A stretch of 64,000 bases of DNA, taken from assembly GCF_000504245.1 (NCBI RefSeq), contig NZ_KI632509.1, positions 2,293,723 to 2,357,722 on the forward strand, read 5' to 3'. Position numbers and translations under genes: made by a program. Under the pieces are notes generated by a model. The model did no database searches. It was not told where the DNA came from and saw only the letters and a program-made list of their open reading frames with translations. The stretch's first letter is position 1. Each line of letters begins with the position of its first letter. Below are positions 44,158-53,563 of the stretch, in pieces. The DNA is from Haloechinothrix halophila YIM 93223 (GTDB taxonomy: Bacteria > Actinomycetota > Actinomycetes > Mycobacteriales > Pseudonocardiaceae).

Positions 44158-46515
44158 TCAGTAGGCGTGGTCGAGGCCGTCGGTGTGCGACTGCGGCATG
44201 GGCGGCTGGGTCGGGAACGGGTGGAACGGCAGCTCGTTGTTGTGGTTGATCGGGAACTCGGTCGGCATCGTCCCGGTAGCGTGGGCGTAAGCGCAGGCCA
44301 CCGCCGCCATCGCGGGGGCGACCGCGAGCTCGCCCGCGCCGCCTGGTGTCCGCCGCTCGTCGTAGGTGTTGGGCAGGAAGTGGATGGTCATCTCCCGCGG
44401 CGTGTTCCACTGCCGGGTGTAGTAGCCCTGGTCCCAGCTGCCCTCGAGCGGCAGGCCGTCCTTGATGTGGTTGCTGAAAGTCAGCGCGATGGCGATGCCG
44501 TCGTTGGTGCCGCCCTGCAGCTGGGCCTCGAACCCGTTCGGGTCGTAGACGTGCGCCGGCTCCACGACCACCGTGACCTTGGTGACCCGGGGACCGGTGA
44601 CGTAGCCCTCCTCGGGGGCCGGAGTGACCTCCCGGTTGACCGTCTCGGGCCGGCAGTCGATCTCGACCAGGGTGCAGATGCGGTGCTTGTACTCGTCGGC
44701 GATCGCGATGCCCTGCGCCACGCCGTCCGGTAGCTTTCTGCCCCATTCGCCGAGCTCGGCCGCCTTCCGCAGCACGGGGTGGTACTCGGACTTGCCGTAG
44801 GCCAGCCGGAACTCGAGCGGGTCCTTGCCCATCGCGTTCGCCAGCTGGTCCACCATCAACTCCTGCGCGCACCGCACGTTGGGCGAGTACACGTTGCGCA
44901 TGCTCGAGGTCCAGAACGGCAGCGGGATCTCGTTGAGCAGTGACTCGGTGAGGCCGAAGTTGTAGAACGTCTTCGTCGTCAGCTGGTAGATGCCCTCGGC
45001 GACCGAGAGGTTGCCGAGCTCTTGCTTCGACAGCGTGCCGGTGATGATCTCGCCAAGGCCGTGCCCGAAGTCGGTTTTCACGCTGGTGTGGTGCTGCATG
45101 TAGCTGAGCACCTGGTCGCCAAGGTAGGTCGCGCGCACCCGGGACACCGCCATCGGGTGGGCGCGACCGTGCCGGAAGTCGTCGCTGCGGTGCCACATCA
45201 GCCGCACCGGCTTGCCAAACAGCTGCGAGGCCTCCGCGGCGTCCATCGCGGGGTCGTGGAACAACCGCCTGCCGAACGAGCCGCCACCGGGCACGACGTG
45301 GAACGTGACCGCGTTCTGCGGCAGGCCGAGTCGTTGCGCGATCTCCTGCAAGGCGATGATCGGGATCTTCGACGCGTACCAGATCTCCGCGCTGTCGGAA
45401 CGCACGTCCGCGACCGCGAATCCCGTCTCGAGTGGGGTGTTGCTGTTGAAGTAGTTGACGAAGTCGAACTCGAGCACCTTCGCCCCCGGCGGCGCGGGCG
45501 GCATCGGGATCGTGGCGTCCTTGAGCTTTTTCAGCACCGTGTCGTCGGACTCGTTGGCCAGCGGTCCGGGGTGCCACTTCACTTTTAGCGCGCGCACCGC
45601 GTCGATGCACTGCCCGAAGGTCTGCGCCCGCACGGCGACACCGTTGGTGATGACGCCGACGTCGGTCACGCCGGGCATCATGGCGACCTCGTCGCGGTTC
45701 TCCACCGACTTGATGGTCGCTCCGATGTCGGGGCCGCGATGCACCATGGTTGGCAATGCGCCGGGGATCTTGAGGTCACCGGCGTAGGTTTTGCGTCCGG
45801 TGACCATCTCCAGCGCATCGATGCGGTCCTGTTTGGTGCCGATGATCGTGTACTCGGATCGGGGTTTCAGCGGCGGTGTGGCCACTGCCGTGGTCGTCAG
45901 GGCCGCGGCGGCCGTCGCCAGCGAGCCGTAGTCGGCGCTGCGGCCATCCGGGTGCCGGATCACGCCGTCCCGCACCGTCAGGTCGTTCCGGGAGACGCCC
46001 CACTGCTTGGCGGCGGTCGTCATCATCTGCTCGCGGGCGATGGCCGCGGCGATGCGGAGTGGTTCCGATTTGGCGTGCAGGTTGTTGGAACCGCCGGTGA
46101 GCTGGTTGAACAGCAGTTCGGGGCGGGCGTCGGCCAGGGTGACCTTCACCCGTTGCAGCGGTACGGACATTTCCTCGGCGATCACCATGGCCAGCGCTGT
46201 GGTGATGCCCTGGCCGTTCTCGGACACCGGCGACGCGTGGTGGATAGTGCCGTCCTCGCGGACCTCGACCGTGATCAGGTTCGCCGTCGGGCGCGTGGCG
46301 TCGGTCAGCGCGTCCGACAAGTCATAGACGTCCGCGAGCGCGGGGGTGGGCGGAAGCCCGGCCGCCGCCGCCTTCGGCGGATCCACGACGTCGCCAATCA
46401 GGCGCGTCGCGACGACCAGGGTCGGCGCGGCCAGCAAGTAGCCCAGGAACTGGCGCCGTCCGGTTCCCTCAGGCGCGGAATTGTCCGGCTCCGGCGAAGC
46501 GCGGTGAGAAGTCAT
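44158..46515 (-). CDS. Molybdopterin subunit of a Tat-exported hydroxylase (IorB-like)
   Basis: 785 aa. A twin-arginine signal (GRRQFLGYLLAAPTLVVATR) indicates export with the cofactor inserted. Two half-molecules of the aldehyde-oxidase molybdenum-binding fold follow: GQGITTALAMVIAEEM, VVPGGGSFGRRLFHDPAMDA, and the C-terminal GGAGELAVAPAMAAVACA. The substrate might be an N-heterocycle or an aldehyde; IorB/Aor-type enzymes do both. A TTCACTGTGTGAA palindrome lies about 50 bases upstream of the ATG. Confidence 0.88.
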   Translation of the reverse strand: MTSHRASPEPDNSAPEGTGRRQFLGYLLAAPTLVVATRLIGDVVDPPKAAAAGLPPTPALADVYDLSDALTDATRPTANLITVEVREDGTIHHASPVSENGQGITTALAMVIAEEMSVPLQRVKVTLADARPELLFNQLTGGSNNLHAKSEPLRIAAAIAREQMMTTAAKQWGVSRNDLTVRDGVIRHPDGRSADYGSLATAAAALTTTAVATPPLKPRSEYTIIGTKQDRIDALEMVTGRKTYAGDLKIPGALPTMVHRGPDIGATIKSVENRDEVAMMPGVTDVGVITNGVAVRAQTFGQCIDAVRALKVKWHPGPLANESDDTVLKKLKDATIPMPPAPPGAKVLEFDFVNYFNSNTPLETGFAVADVRSDSAEIWYASKIPIIALQEIAQRLGLPQNAVTFHVVPGGGSFGRRLFHDPAMDAAEASQLFGKPVRLMWHRSDDFRHGRAHPMAVSRVRATYLGDQVLSYMQHHTSVKTDFGHGLGEIITGTLSKQELGNLSVAEGIYQLTTKTFYNFGLTESLLNEIPLPFWTSSMRNVYSPNVRCAQELMVDQLANAMGKDPLEFRLAYGKSEYHPVLRKAAELGEWGRKLPDGVAQGIAIADEYKHRICTLVEIDCRPETVNREVTPAPEEGYVTGPRVTKVTVVVEPAHVYDPNGFEAQLQGGTNDGIAIALTFSNHIKDGLPLEGSWDQGYYTRQWNTPREMTIHFLPNTYDERRTPGGAGELAVAPAMAAVACAYAHATGTMPTEFPINHNNELPFHPFPTQPPMPQSHTDGLDHAY

Positions 46516-46565
46516 CGTTGTCCCTCTCGACAGGTTCGTGTGGCCGTCGTCACTCTAGGGACTGA

Positions 46566-46578
46566 TTCACTGTGTGAA
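46566..46578. promoter_or_regulatory. Palindrome upstream of the iorB-like gene
   Basis: Perfect inverted repeat TTCAC-TGT-GTGAA, 51 bases before the iorB-like start and within AT-richer sequence. Candidate operator for the GAF/Fis regulator encoded downstream of iorA or for another dimeric factor. Confidence 0.4.
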
Positions 46579-46708
46579 CTGTTCAAATCTTGGACACTTT
46601 CGCGCCGGGCTTGCCGTTTTTGCCCCATTCTTCAGTCGCGATGGGTGGGGCACGACGCTGGGAGGCCGTCGCTTGCCGTGCGCGGGCAACGCAATACGCT
46701 GGGGACCC

Positions 46709-47056
46709 ATGAGCGAGACCTTGTTCGAGCAGATCATCGCGCGGGAAATCCCGGCGGACATCGTGTACGAAACGGACACCACGCTGGCGTTTCGCGACAT
46801 CAACCCGCGCGCGTCGACGCACGTGCTCGTCGTGCCCAAGACGCGCTACCGCAATGTCGCCGAGCTGGCGGCGGCGGACGCCGGTCTGCTCGCCGACGTG
46901 CTCAACACCGCCGCCAAGGTCGCGGAGTTGGAGGGCGTCGCGGACAAGGGTTACCGAGTGGTGTTCAACACCGGCGAGGACGCCGGTCAGACCGTGTTCC
47001 ATGTCCACGCCCACGTGCTCGGCGGCGGGCCCCTCGGGCCGGAAGCCAGGGGCTGA
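46709..47056 (+). CDS. HIT-family nucleotide-binding protein
   Basis: 115 aa. HIT triad HVHAHVLGG with the Hint-branch beginning MSETLFEQIIAREIPADIVY and AFRDINPRASTHVLVVPK. These proteins hydrolyse AMP-lysine or related nucleoside phosphoramidates. ATG 46709 chosen; the upstream 45 codons are not conserved in style. Its position before phoH is usual in actinobacteria. Confidence 0.92.
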   Translation: MSETLFEQIIAREIPADIVYETDTTLAFRDINPRASTHVLVVPKTRYRNVAELAAADAGLLADVLNTAAKVAELEGVADKGYRVVFNTGEDAGQTVFHVHAHVLGGGPLGPEARG

Positions 47057-47183
47057 CGACTCCCGGCGGCGAGCCAACCCCCAGTAATCGTGGCTGCGGA
47101 CTGTCGGTGCGACCGGCTAGCATCGAGAGCACGGAAGTAAATGCCCAACCGCGACCACATCGGAGAAAGCAGGCCCTCGACAC

Positions 47184-49376
47184 GTGGCAGGAAGCCCTCA
47201 GGCGAGCAGCAAGCTCCCCACCGACCCTACGACGACAACAGCGGCACCAGCGCAGTCACAGTTCACTATTCCAGCAGCGGCAGCGCTGACACTGCTCGGC
47301 TCAGCCGATGAGAATCTCATCGCACTGGAGAAGCAGCTCGACGCCGATATCCATGTCAGGGGCAACGAGGTCACACTGACGGGCGCGCAGGCCGACGTCG
47401 CGTTCGCGGAACAGGTGTTTACCGAACTTCTCGCGCTCGCGGGCAAGGGCCAGCAGATCGGCGCGGACATCGTCCACCGCACGGTCGGGATGCTCACGGG
47501 CGACAGCGCCGAGTCCCCCGCCGACGTGTTGAGCATGAACATCCTGTCCCGGCGGGGCAGGACGATCCGGCCGAAGACGCTCAACCAGAAGCGCTACGTC
47601 GACGCCATCGACGAGCACACCGTGGTGTTCGGGATCGGCCCGGCAGGCACCGGTAAGACCTACCTCGCCATGGCCAAGGCGGTGCAGGCGCTGCAGGCCA
47701 AGGACGTCAACCGCATCATCTTGACCAGGCCTGCCGTCGAGGCAGGGGAGCGGCTCGGCTTCCTGCCTGGCACATTGTACGAGAAGATCGACCCGTACCT
47801 GCGGCCGCTGTACGACGCGTTGCACGACATGGTCGACCCGGAGTCGATCCCGAGCCTCATCCAGTCGGGCACCATCGAGATCGCCCCGCTGGCGTATATG
47901 CGGGGCCGGGCGCAACCAGTGTCAAGCAAAGTGCTGACGCCAGCAGGCTTCCGGCCGATCGGTGAGCTCGAAGTCGGTGACCTCGTCATCGGCTCCGACG
48001 GGCACCCGACACCAGTGCTCGGCGTCTTCCCGCAGGGCGAGAAGGACATCTACCGGGTGACCACGCAAGAAGGGGCATCGACGCTGTGCTCGGGTGATCA
48101 CTTGTGGGCGGTGGCCACCCGTGACGATCGGCGCAGGGGCAAGCCACTACGTGTGCTTGAGACGCGCGAGATGATCGGTCAGCTCCGCGCGAACCATTAC
48201 CACCGCTTCGAGCTCCCGCTACTCAGCAAGCCCGTTGAGTTTCCGCCTCAGGCCGTTCCGATGGACCCCTATGCCCTCGGCCTCCTGCTCGGTGACGGCT
48301 GTTTGACAGGTTCAACCACCCCTTCGTTTGCCACCAATGACCCAGAACTGGCCGAGGCGCTGGAGCAGGCAATCAATGGCATTGAGGTGCGTGCGCGGGG
48401 CGGCGTGAACTACGTCCTGAACCGGGTTCGCGCACCAGGTGAAGTCATCACCCTGGAGAATCCGGTCACCGGAGCGTTGCGCAAGCTGGATCTGTGGGGT
48501 GTGCGGTCTGAGACGAAGTTCGTGCCAGAGGGGTACCTCTACAACACCTCGGAGGTCCGACTCTCCGTGCTGCAGGGCCTACTTGACGCTGATGGCGGTC
48601 CGGTCACACAGGATGGGCGCACGTGCCGGATTCAGTACACCACCACGTCCCCACGACTGCGCGATGACGTGCTCTTTCTGGTGCAGTCCTTGGGAGGCAT
48701 CGCGTACCACCGGACCCGTGCGGCGAAGGGCCGCGAGCCGGGGTACGCCAACGGCAGGGACGTCGCCTATCGGCACGATGCCTACGTCATCGATATCGGT
48801 CTGCCCTCCGACTTCGTACCGTTCCGGCTGCGTCGCAAACTCGACACGTGGGGGACCGCGGGCGGCGGTAGACCCGCGCGTTTCATCGACAGTATCGAGC
48901 CAGTGGGCTCTGACGAGGCGGTGTGTATCCAGGTCGCCGCCGAGGATTCGCTGTATGTGACCGAGGACTTCCTGCTGACGCACAACACGCTGAATGATGC
49001 GTTCATCCTGCTCGACGAGGCGCAGAACACCACGCCGGAGCAGATGAAGATGTTCCTCACCCGGCTCGGGTTCGGTTCCAAGATCGTGGTGACCGGTGAC
49101 GTGACGCAGATCGACCTGCCAGGGGGTCAGCGCAGTGGCCTGCGGGTGGTGCGTGAGATCCTCGAAGAGGTCGACGACGTGCACTTCACGACGCTGGGGT
49201 CGAGCGACGTGGTGCGGCACCGGCTGGTTGGTGACATCGTCGACGCTTACGAGAAGTGGCAGGCCGAACGCGACGCCGAGGAGGGTGACGCGCAGCCGCC
49301 GTCCGGCAGGACCGGCAAGTCCGGTAACCGGGGCAAGGGCGGCGCGGCCGGTGACGGTGTGAAAGGTGACGGGTGA
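47184..49376 (+). CDS. PhoH-like ATPase containing an intein
   Basis: 730-codon frame; the extein parts make a 371-aa PhoH protein, which fits the family. N-extein has a KH-like N-terminal region, Walker [13 protein letters not shown] at residues 152-159 and the [19 protein letters not shown] motif; C-extein resumes with [20 protein letters not shown] (Walker B Asp611-Glu612) and [16 protein letters not shown] 359-residue intein (243-601) separates Arg242 of MRGR from Thr602. The precursor is inactive until spliced. GTG 47184. Stop overlaps ybeY. PhoH is an ATPase/RNA-helicase-type protein linked with YbeY. Confidence 0.95.
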   Translation: MAGSPQASSKLPTDPTTTTAAPAQSQFTIPAAAALTLLGSADENLIALEKQLDADIHVRGNEVTLTGAQADVAFAEQVFTELLALAGKGQQIGADIVHRTVGMLTGDSAESPADVLSMNILSRRGRTIRPKTLNQKRYVDAIDEHTVVFGIGPAGTGKTYLAMAKAVQALQAKDVNRIILTRPAVEAGERLGFLPGTLYEKIDPYLRPLYDALHDMVDPESIPSLIQSGTIEIAPLAYMRGRAQPVSSKVLTPAGFRPIGELEVGDLVIGSDGHPTPVLGVFPQGEKDIYRVTTQEGASTLCSGDHLWAVATRDDRRRGKPLRVLETREMIGQLRANHYHRFELPLLSKPVEFPPQAVPMDPYALGLLLGDGCLTGSTTPSFATNDPELAEALEQAINGIEVRARGGVNYVLNRVRAPGEVITLENPVTGALRKLDLWGVRSETKFVPEGYLYNTSEVRLSVLQGLLDADGGPVTQDGRTCRIQYTTTSPRLRDDVLFLVQSLGGIAYHRTRAAKGREPGYANGRDVAYRHDAYVIDIGLPSDFVPFRLRRKLDTWGTAGGGRPARFIDSIEPVGSDEAVCIQVAAEDSLYVTEDFLLTHNTLNDAFILLDEAQNTTPEQMKMFLTRLGFGSKIVVTGDVTQIDLPGGQRSGLRVVREILEEVDDVHFTTLGSSDVVRHRLVGDIVDAYEKWQAERDAEEGDAQPPSGRTGKSGNRGKGGAAGDGVKGDG
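47910..48986 (+). other. Class 3 intein with LAGLIDADG endonuclease inside phoH
   Basis: 359 residues. It starts with Ala ([20 protein letters not shown]), not Cys/Ser, and ends LLTHN before the extein Thr. The class 3 triad is present: Trp66 in block B (CSGDHLWAV, with His64), Cys339 in block F ([15 protein letters not shown]) and Thr357 in block G (LTHN). Dodecapeptide endonuclease motifs ALGLLLGDG (about residue 122) and LLDADGG (about 224) carry their aspartates, so homing activity is plausible. Insertion is in the conserved MRGR/TLNDAF motif just before Walker B. Confidence 0.9.
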
Positions 49377-49921
49377 GCATCGAGATCGCGAATGAGTCGG
49401 GGATCGACGTCGAAGACGAGACGATCGTCGACGTCGCCCGGTTCGCGCTGGACCGCATGGAGGTCAGCCCGCTCGCGGAGCTGTCCATCGTGCTCGTCAC
49501 GCTCGATGTGATGGAAGACCTGCACGAACGGTGGATGGACCTGCCAGGCGCCACCGATGTGATGGCGTTCCCGATGGACGAGTACAACGTCCGCAGGCCG
49601 GACGCACCGGAGTCGTCGCCCGCGCTGCTGGGTGACATCGTGCTGTGCCCCGCCTTCGCCAAGGACCAGGCGAAACAGGCGGGCCACGCGCTGCTGGACG
49701 AGCTTCACCTGCTGACCGTGCATGGCGTGCTGCATCTGCTCGGCTACGACCACGCTGAGCCGGAGGAGGAGCGCGAGATGTTCGGCTTGCAGCAGCGCAT
49801 CCTGGTCGATTACGGCGACGCGATCGCCGACGCTCGGCGCAGGAACGCGCAGCGCAGCGCGGACGAACGGTTGCTCGGCATCGTTGGCCTCGACGAGCCG
49901 CGCGGCTCGACCGAGAGTTGA
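49373..49921 (+). CDS. ybeY: Endoribonuclease/rRNA maturation factor YbeY
   Basis: 182 aa metalloprotein that processes 16S rRNA 3' ends. Zinc motif [16 protein letters not shown] with the three histidines, and [10 protein letters not shown] upstream. GTG 49373 overlaps the phoH stop (GTGA). C-terminal 25 residues are an actinobacterial extension. Partner of PhoH and Era in ribosome biogenesis, both encoded here. Confidence 0.95.
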   Translation: MSIEIANESGIDVEDETIVDVARFALDRMEVSPLAELSIVLVTLDVMEDLHERWMDLPGATDVMAFPMDEYNVRRPDAPESSPALLGDIVLCPAFAKDQAKQAGHALLDELHLLTVHGVLHLLGYDHAEPEEEREMFGLQQRILVDYGDAIADARRRNAQRSADERLLGIVGLDEPRGSTES

Positions 49922-49943
49922 CCCGGAGCGAGTCGGCGGCGTC

Positions 49944-51284
49944 ATGACAACTTCCGCGGTACTCGTGGTACTGGCGGTGACCCTCGTGCTGGCGGGCGGC
50001 CTGTTCGCGGCGGCTGACTCCGCGATCAGCGCCGTCTCCCGTGCCCGCATCGCCGGACTGGTTCGCGCGGGCACGCCCGGCTCGCGCCAGCTCGCGGCGG
50101 TCGTCGATGAGCGCAGCAGGCACATCAACCTGCTGTTGCTGCTGCGGCTGGGCTGTGAGCTGACCGCGACCGTCATGCTCACCGTCGTCATGCTCCGTTG
50201 GATCCAGCCGGAGTGGCTTGCCGTCGTCGCGGCGGCGGGTGTGATGCTCGTCGTCAGCTACGTGCTGGTCGGCGTGGGACCGCGCACCATCGGCCGCCAG
50301 CATCCGTACTGGGTGGGCCTCGCGGTGGCGGGGCCGGTGCGGGTGCTTGGGTTCCTGCTCGGCCCGCTGAGCAGGGTGCTGATCGTGCTGGGCAACGCCA
50401 TCACCCCGGGCAAGGGCTTCCGGCAGGGGCCGTTCACCACTGAGGTCGAGGTTCGCGAACTGGTGGATCTCGCACAGGAACGCGGCGTCGTCGAGGACAC
50501 CGAGCGCGAGATGATCCACTCGGTGTTCGAACTGGGCGACACCGTGGCGCGTGAGGTGATGGTGCCGCGCACCGAGATCGTCTGGATCGAGCGCACCAAG
50601 ACCGTCCGGCAGGCGCTGGCGTTGTCGCTGCGCAGTGGATTCAGCCGCCTGCCGGTGATCGGGGAGAACGTCGACGACATCGTTGGTGTAGCCAACATCA
50701 AGGACCTGGTCAGCGCGAGCATGGTGGCCGGCGGCGACGCGCGGCCGGTGGCCGAGGTGATGAACTCGGCCACCTTCGTGCCCGATTCCAAGCGGCTCGA
50801 CACGCTGCTGCGGGCGATGCAGGTCTCGCGCAACCACGTGGCGATCGCCGTCGACGAGTACGGCGGCACGGCGGGCCTGCTCACCATTGAGGACATCATC
50901 GAGGAGATCGTGGGCGAGATCACCGACGAGTCCGATATCGAGGAGCGACCGCCGGTGGAGTACCTCGAGGACAACGCTGTGCGAGTCTCGGCGCGGCTGG
51001 GTGTGGACGATCTCGGTGAGCTGTATGGCGTCGACTTCAGCGAGCACGACGTGGAGACCGTGGTGGGGCTGCTCGCGCAGCGGCTGGGTAGAGTCCCGTT
51101 GCCGGGGGCGGAAGCCGAGGTCGCGGGCCTGCGGCTGCACGCGGAAGGCGGCAAGGATCGCAGGGGCCGCATGCGGATCAGCACCGTCGTGGTGCGTCCG
51201 GAAGCGCCCGAGGTGAGCCTCGCGGCCAATGGGGTCAACGGCAATGGATCCCAGCCAGCCGACCACATCGACCGTGGCCAGTGA
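49944..51284 (+). CDS. CNNM/CorC-like membrane protein with CBS pair
   Basis: 446 aa. DUF21/CNNM membrane domain in the first 140 residues (VLVVLAVTLVLAGGLFAAAD, AADSAISAVSRARIAGLV), then VMVPRTEIVWIERTKTV and the tandem CBS modules (GVANIKDLVSASM, VAIAVDEYGGTAGLLTIEDI with IEEIVGEITDE) and a CorC_HlyC domain. The family moves or senses Mg2+ and related divalent cations; haemolysin is a historical name. Encoded between ybeY and the cdd-like gene as in mycobacteria. Confidence 0.92.
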   Translation: MTTSAVLVVLAVTLVLAGGLFAAADSAISAVSRARIAGLVRAGTPGSRQLAAVVDERSRHINLLLLLRLGCELTATVMLTVVMLRWIQPEWLAVVAAAGVMLVVSYVLVGVGPRTIGRQHPYWVGLAVAGPVRVLGFLLGPLSRVLIVLGNAITPGKGFRQGPFTTEVEVRELVDLAQERGVVEDTEREMIHSVFELGDTVAREVMVPRTEIVWIERTKTVRQALALSLRSGFSRLPVIGENVDDIVGVANIKDLVSASMVAGGDARPVAEVMNSATFVPDSKRLDTLLRAMQVSRNHVAIAVDEYGGTAGLLTIEDIIEEIVGEITDESDIEERPPVEYLEDNAVRVSARLGVDDLGELYGVDFSEHDVETVVGLLAQRLGRVPLPGAEAEVAGLRLHAEGGKDRRGRMRISTVVVRPEAPEVSLAANGVNGNGSQPADHIDRGQ

Positions 51285-51303
51285 GACGACAGGAGCAGTG
51301 CGG

Positions 51304-51645
51304 ATGCCGGAGCAGATCCAGCTCGACGACGAGGATGCCAAGATCGTGACCCTGGCGCGGTCCTCCCGCGCCCGCACGCAGGCCGCCGAAGGCGCCGCGG
51401 TCCGCGATACCGACGGCAGGACCTACGCCGCGGCCACGGTGGCGTTGCCCTCGTTGTCGTTGACGGCATTGCAGGCCGCCATCGCCGCCGCCGTGTCCAG
51501 CGGCGCGGAGGGCATCGAGGCTGCGGCGGTCGTCACGGCGTCCGAGGTCACGCCGGAGTCGGTGCGCGCGGTACGCGACCTGGCTGAGAAGGCCCCCATC
51601 TACGTCGCCGACGCGCGCGGCACGGTCACCGAGGTCATCGGGTGA
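51304..51645 (+). CDS. Cytidine-deaminase-like protein lacking zinc ligands
   Basis: 113 aa from ATG 51304 with AGGAG 8 bases upstream. Secondary-structure pattern of the deaminase fold (DAKIVTLARSSRARTQAAEG AAVRDTDGRTYAAATVALPS style core, then TALQAAIAAAVSSGAEGIEA). The catalytic HAE and PCxxC motifs are absent: the protein has no cysteine and no histidine. The same degenerate protein sits before era in mycobacteria, so loss of catalysis is probably old and the protein has another role. Overlaps era by 4 bases. Confidence 0.8.
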   Translation: MPEQIQLDDEDAKIVTLARSSRARTQAAEGAAVRDTDGRTYAAATVALPSLSLTALQAAIAAAVSSGAEGIEAAAVVTASEVTPESVRAVRDLAEKAPIYVADARGTVTEVIG

Positions 51646-52541
51646 GCGAGCCGCATCGTTCCGGATTCGCGTGTTTCGTGGGCAGGCCCAATGCGGGCAA
51701 GTCGACGCTGACCAACGCGCTGGTCGGTAGCAAGGTCGCGATCACGTCCAGCAAGCCGCAAACCACCCGGCACGCCATCAGGGGCATCGTGCACCGGCCC
51801 GATGCGCAGCTGATCATCGTGGACACGCCTGGCCTGCATCGGCCGAGGACGTTGCTCGGGCAGCGGCTCAACGACCTGGTGTACGCCACGTGGTCCGAGG
51901 TCGACGTCATCGGGCTGTGTGTGCCCGCCGACGAGAAGATCGGGCCAGGCGACCGCTATATCGCCGGTGAGCTGCGCAAGGTCGCCAAGCGCACCCCAGT
52001 GATCGGCGTGGTTACCAAGACCGACCTGACATCGCGCGACCAGGTGGCCGCGCAGCTGGTGGCGATGCAGGAGCTGTTCGATTTCGCTGAGATCGTGCCG
52101 GTATGCGCGAAGGACGGCTTCCAGCTCGACACCCTCGCTGATCTTCTGGTCACGCGGCTGCCGGAGGGTCCGGAGCTGTATCCCGGCGGAGAGCTGACCG
52201 ACGAGCCGGAGCAGCGGCTGGTCGCGGAGCTGATCAGGGAGGCAGCGCTGGAGGGTGTGCGCGACGAGCTGCCGCACTCACTGGCGGTCACCATCGAGGA
52301 GATGTTGCCGCGCGAGGGTCGTGACGACCTGCTCGACGTGCACGCGTTCCTGTACGTGGAGCGGCCAAGCCAGAAAGGCATCGTCCTCGGTCACAAGGGG
52401 CAGCGGCTCAAGCAGGTCGGCACGCAGGCGCGCACGCAGATCGAGAACCTGCTCGGCACGAAGATCTACCTCGATCTGCACGTCAAGATCGCCAAGGACT
52501 GGCAGCGCGACCCGAAGCAGCTCCGCCGCCTGGGGTTCTGA
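51642..52541 (+). CDS. era: GTPase Era
   Basis: 299 aa ribosome-assembly GTPase. G1 GRPNAGKSTLTNALVG, G2 TTRHAIRGIV, G3 DTPGLHRPRTLLG, G4 TKTDL, and a C-terminal KH domain with IVLGHKGQRLKQVGTQAR that binds the 16S 3' end. GTG 51642 overlaps the previous gene. Ends LRRLGF, as usual. A 10-bp-stem hairpin lies 20 bases downstream. Confidence 0.96.
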   Translation: MSEPHRSGFACFVGRPNAGKSTLTNALVGSKVAITSSKPQTTRHAIRGIVHRPDAQLIIVDTPGLHRPRTLLGQRLNDLVYATWSEVDVIGLCVPADEKIGPGDRYIAGELRKVAKRTPVIGVVTKTDLTSRDQVAAQLVAMQELFDFAEIVPVCAKDGFQLDTLADLLVTRLPEGPELYPGGELTDEPEQRLVAELIREAALEGVRDELPHSLAVTIEEMLPREGRDDLLDVHAFLYVERPSQKGIVLGHKGQRLKQVGTQARTQIENLLGTKIYLDLHVKIAKDWQRDPKQLRRLGF

Positions 52542-52561
52542 CGCCTCGGCCATCGCTCCGT

Positions 52562-52598
52562 GCGGCCCGCTGTGTCGTGGCCGCTGGTAGCGGGCCGC
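52562..52598 (+). terminator. Hairpin downstream of era
   Basis: GCGGCCCGCT (52562-52571) and AGCGGGCCGC (52589-52598) form a perfect 10-bp GC stem with a 17-base loop; no T run follows. Probable transcription end for the phoH-era operon. Confidence 0.6.
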
Positions 52599-52641
52599 GT
52601 GGCATCGTGCCGCGTGGCCATCGGACCGGCATCGTGGCAGG

Positions 52642-52695
52642 TTGACAGCGACATCGGCGGTTGTCATGATGCGCTTGTTGGCAACTAGTCAACAA
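52642..52695 (+). promoter_or_regulatory. Promoter and operator of the MpaB-type gene
   Basis: TTGACA (52642-52647), 17 bases, CATGAT (52665-52670) resemble a housekeeping sigma promoter. Just downstream TTGTTG-N9-CAACAA (52675-52695) is an inverted repeat over the expected start of transcription, a good repressor site. Confidence 0.5.
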
Positions 52696-52705
52696 ATACG
52701 AAGGT

Positions 52706-53563
52706 GTGGTGAGCGTGGTGCGCCGTTCCCAGCGGTCCGGGCAGTCCAGCGCGGGCGATATTAGTGCGCTCGGTGATGAGATTCACGGTGCGTCGCTACT
52801 CGCTGGCGCTGCCAACGTCATCATGCAGCTGGCCCGCAGGCCGGTGGGCCACGGCGTGATGTACAGCCCCGTAGCCACGGGCAACATCTGGGAACATCCG
52901 ATCAAGCGCACCCGCACCACGCTGGCCTACCTCATGACCGCGATGCGCGGCACCGACGAGGAACGTCGTGCGCTGCGCAAGCAGATCGATCGAGTACACG
53001 CGCACGTGCGCTCAGCGCCAGACGCCGAGGTTCCCTACAACGCCCTCGATCCCGAGCTCCAGCTGTGGGTGGCCGCCTGCCTGTACCGGGGCGTCGAGGA
53101 CACCTACCGCGCGTTCGTCGGCGAGCTGGATGACGCCACCGCCGAGCAGCTCTACCAGGACGGCAAGCGGCTCGGCACCACGCTGCAAGTGCGTGAGCAG
53201 TCGTGGCCAGCCGACCTGGCGGCGTTCGAGGAGTACTGGGGCAAGGGCGTCCAGCTGATCGAGATCGACGAGCCCACCCGCGAGTACCTGCTCGGCATCG
53301 CCCGGCTGCGCTTCTACGGCCGTCCGGTGTCGTGGCTGCTCGGCTGGTTTGGCGAGTTCATCACCACCGGGTTTCTGCACCCCCCGTTCCGTGAGGCCAT
53401 GGGGCTGCGCTGGGACGAGCGCAGACAGCGCCGCTTCGACGCGCTGCTGCGCGCGATCCGGCTGGCGAACCGGGTGCTGCCCAGGGCGCTGCGGGAGTTC
53501 CCGTTGAACCTGGTGTGGTGGGACACGCGCAGGCGGCTGCGCACGGGCAAGCCCGTCATCTGA
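52706..53563 (+). CDS. MpaB/DUF2236-type oxygenase
   Basis: 285 aa. Family signature: GDEIHGASLLAGAANVIMQLA near the N-terminus, the HP motif in IWEHPIKRTRTTLAYL, and WVAACLYRGVEDTYRAF with PVSWLLGWFGEFITTGFLHP. Homologous to latex-clearing protein/MpaB haem-binding oxygenases, whose substrates vary widely. Start GTG 52706. Monocistronic with its own promoter/operator. In mycobacteria amiA2 occupies this place between era and recO. Confidence 0.8.
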   Translation: MVSVVRRSQRSGQSSAGDISALGDEIHGASLLAGAANVIMQLARRPVGHGVMYSPVATGNIWEHPIKRTRTTLAYLMTAMRGTDEERRALRKQIDRVHAHVRSAPDAEVPYNALDPELQLWVAACLYRGVEDTYRAFVGELDDATAEQLYQDGKRLGTTLQVREQSWPADLAAFEEYWGKGVQLIEIDEPTREYLLGIARLRFYGRPVSWLLGWFGEFITTGFLHPPFREAMGLRWDERRQRRFDALLRAIRLANRVLPRALREFPLNLVWWDTRRRLRTGKPVI

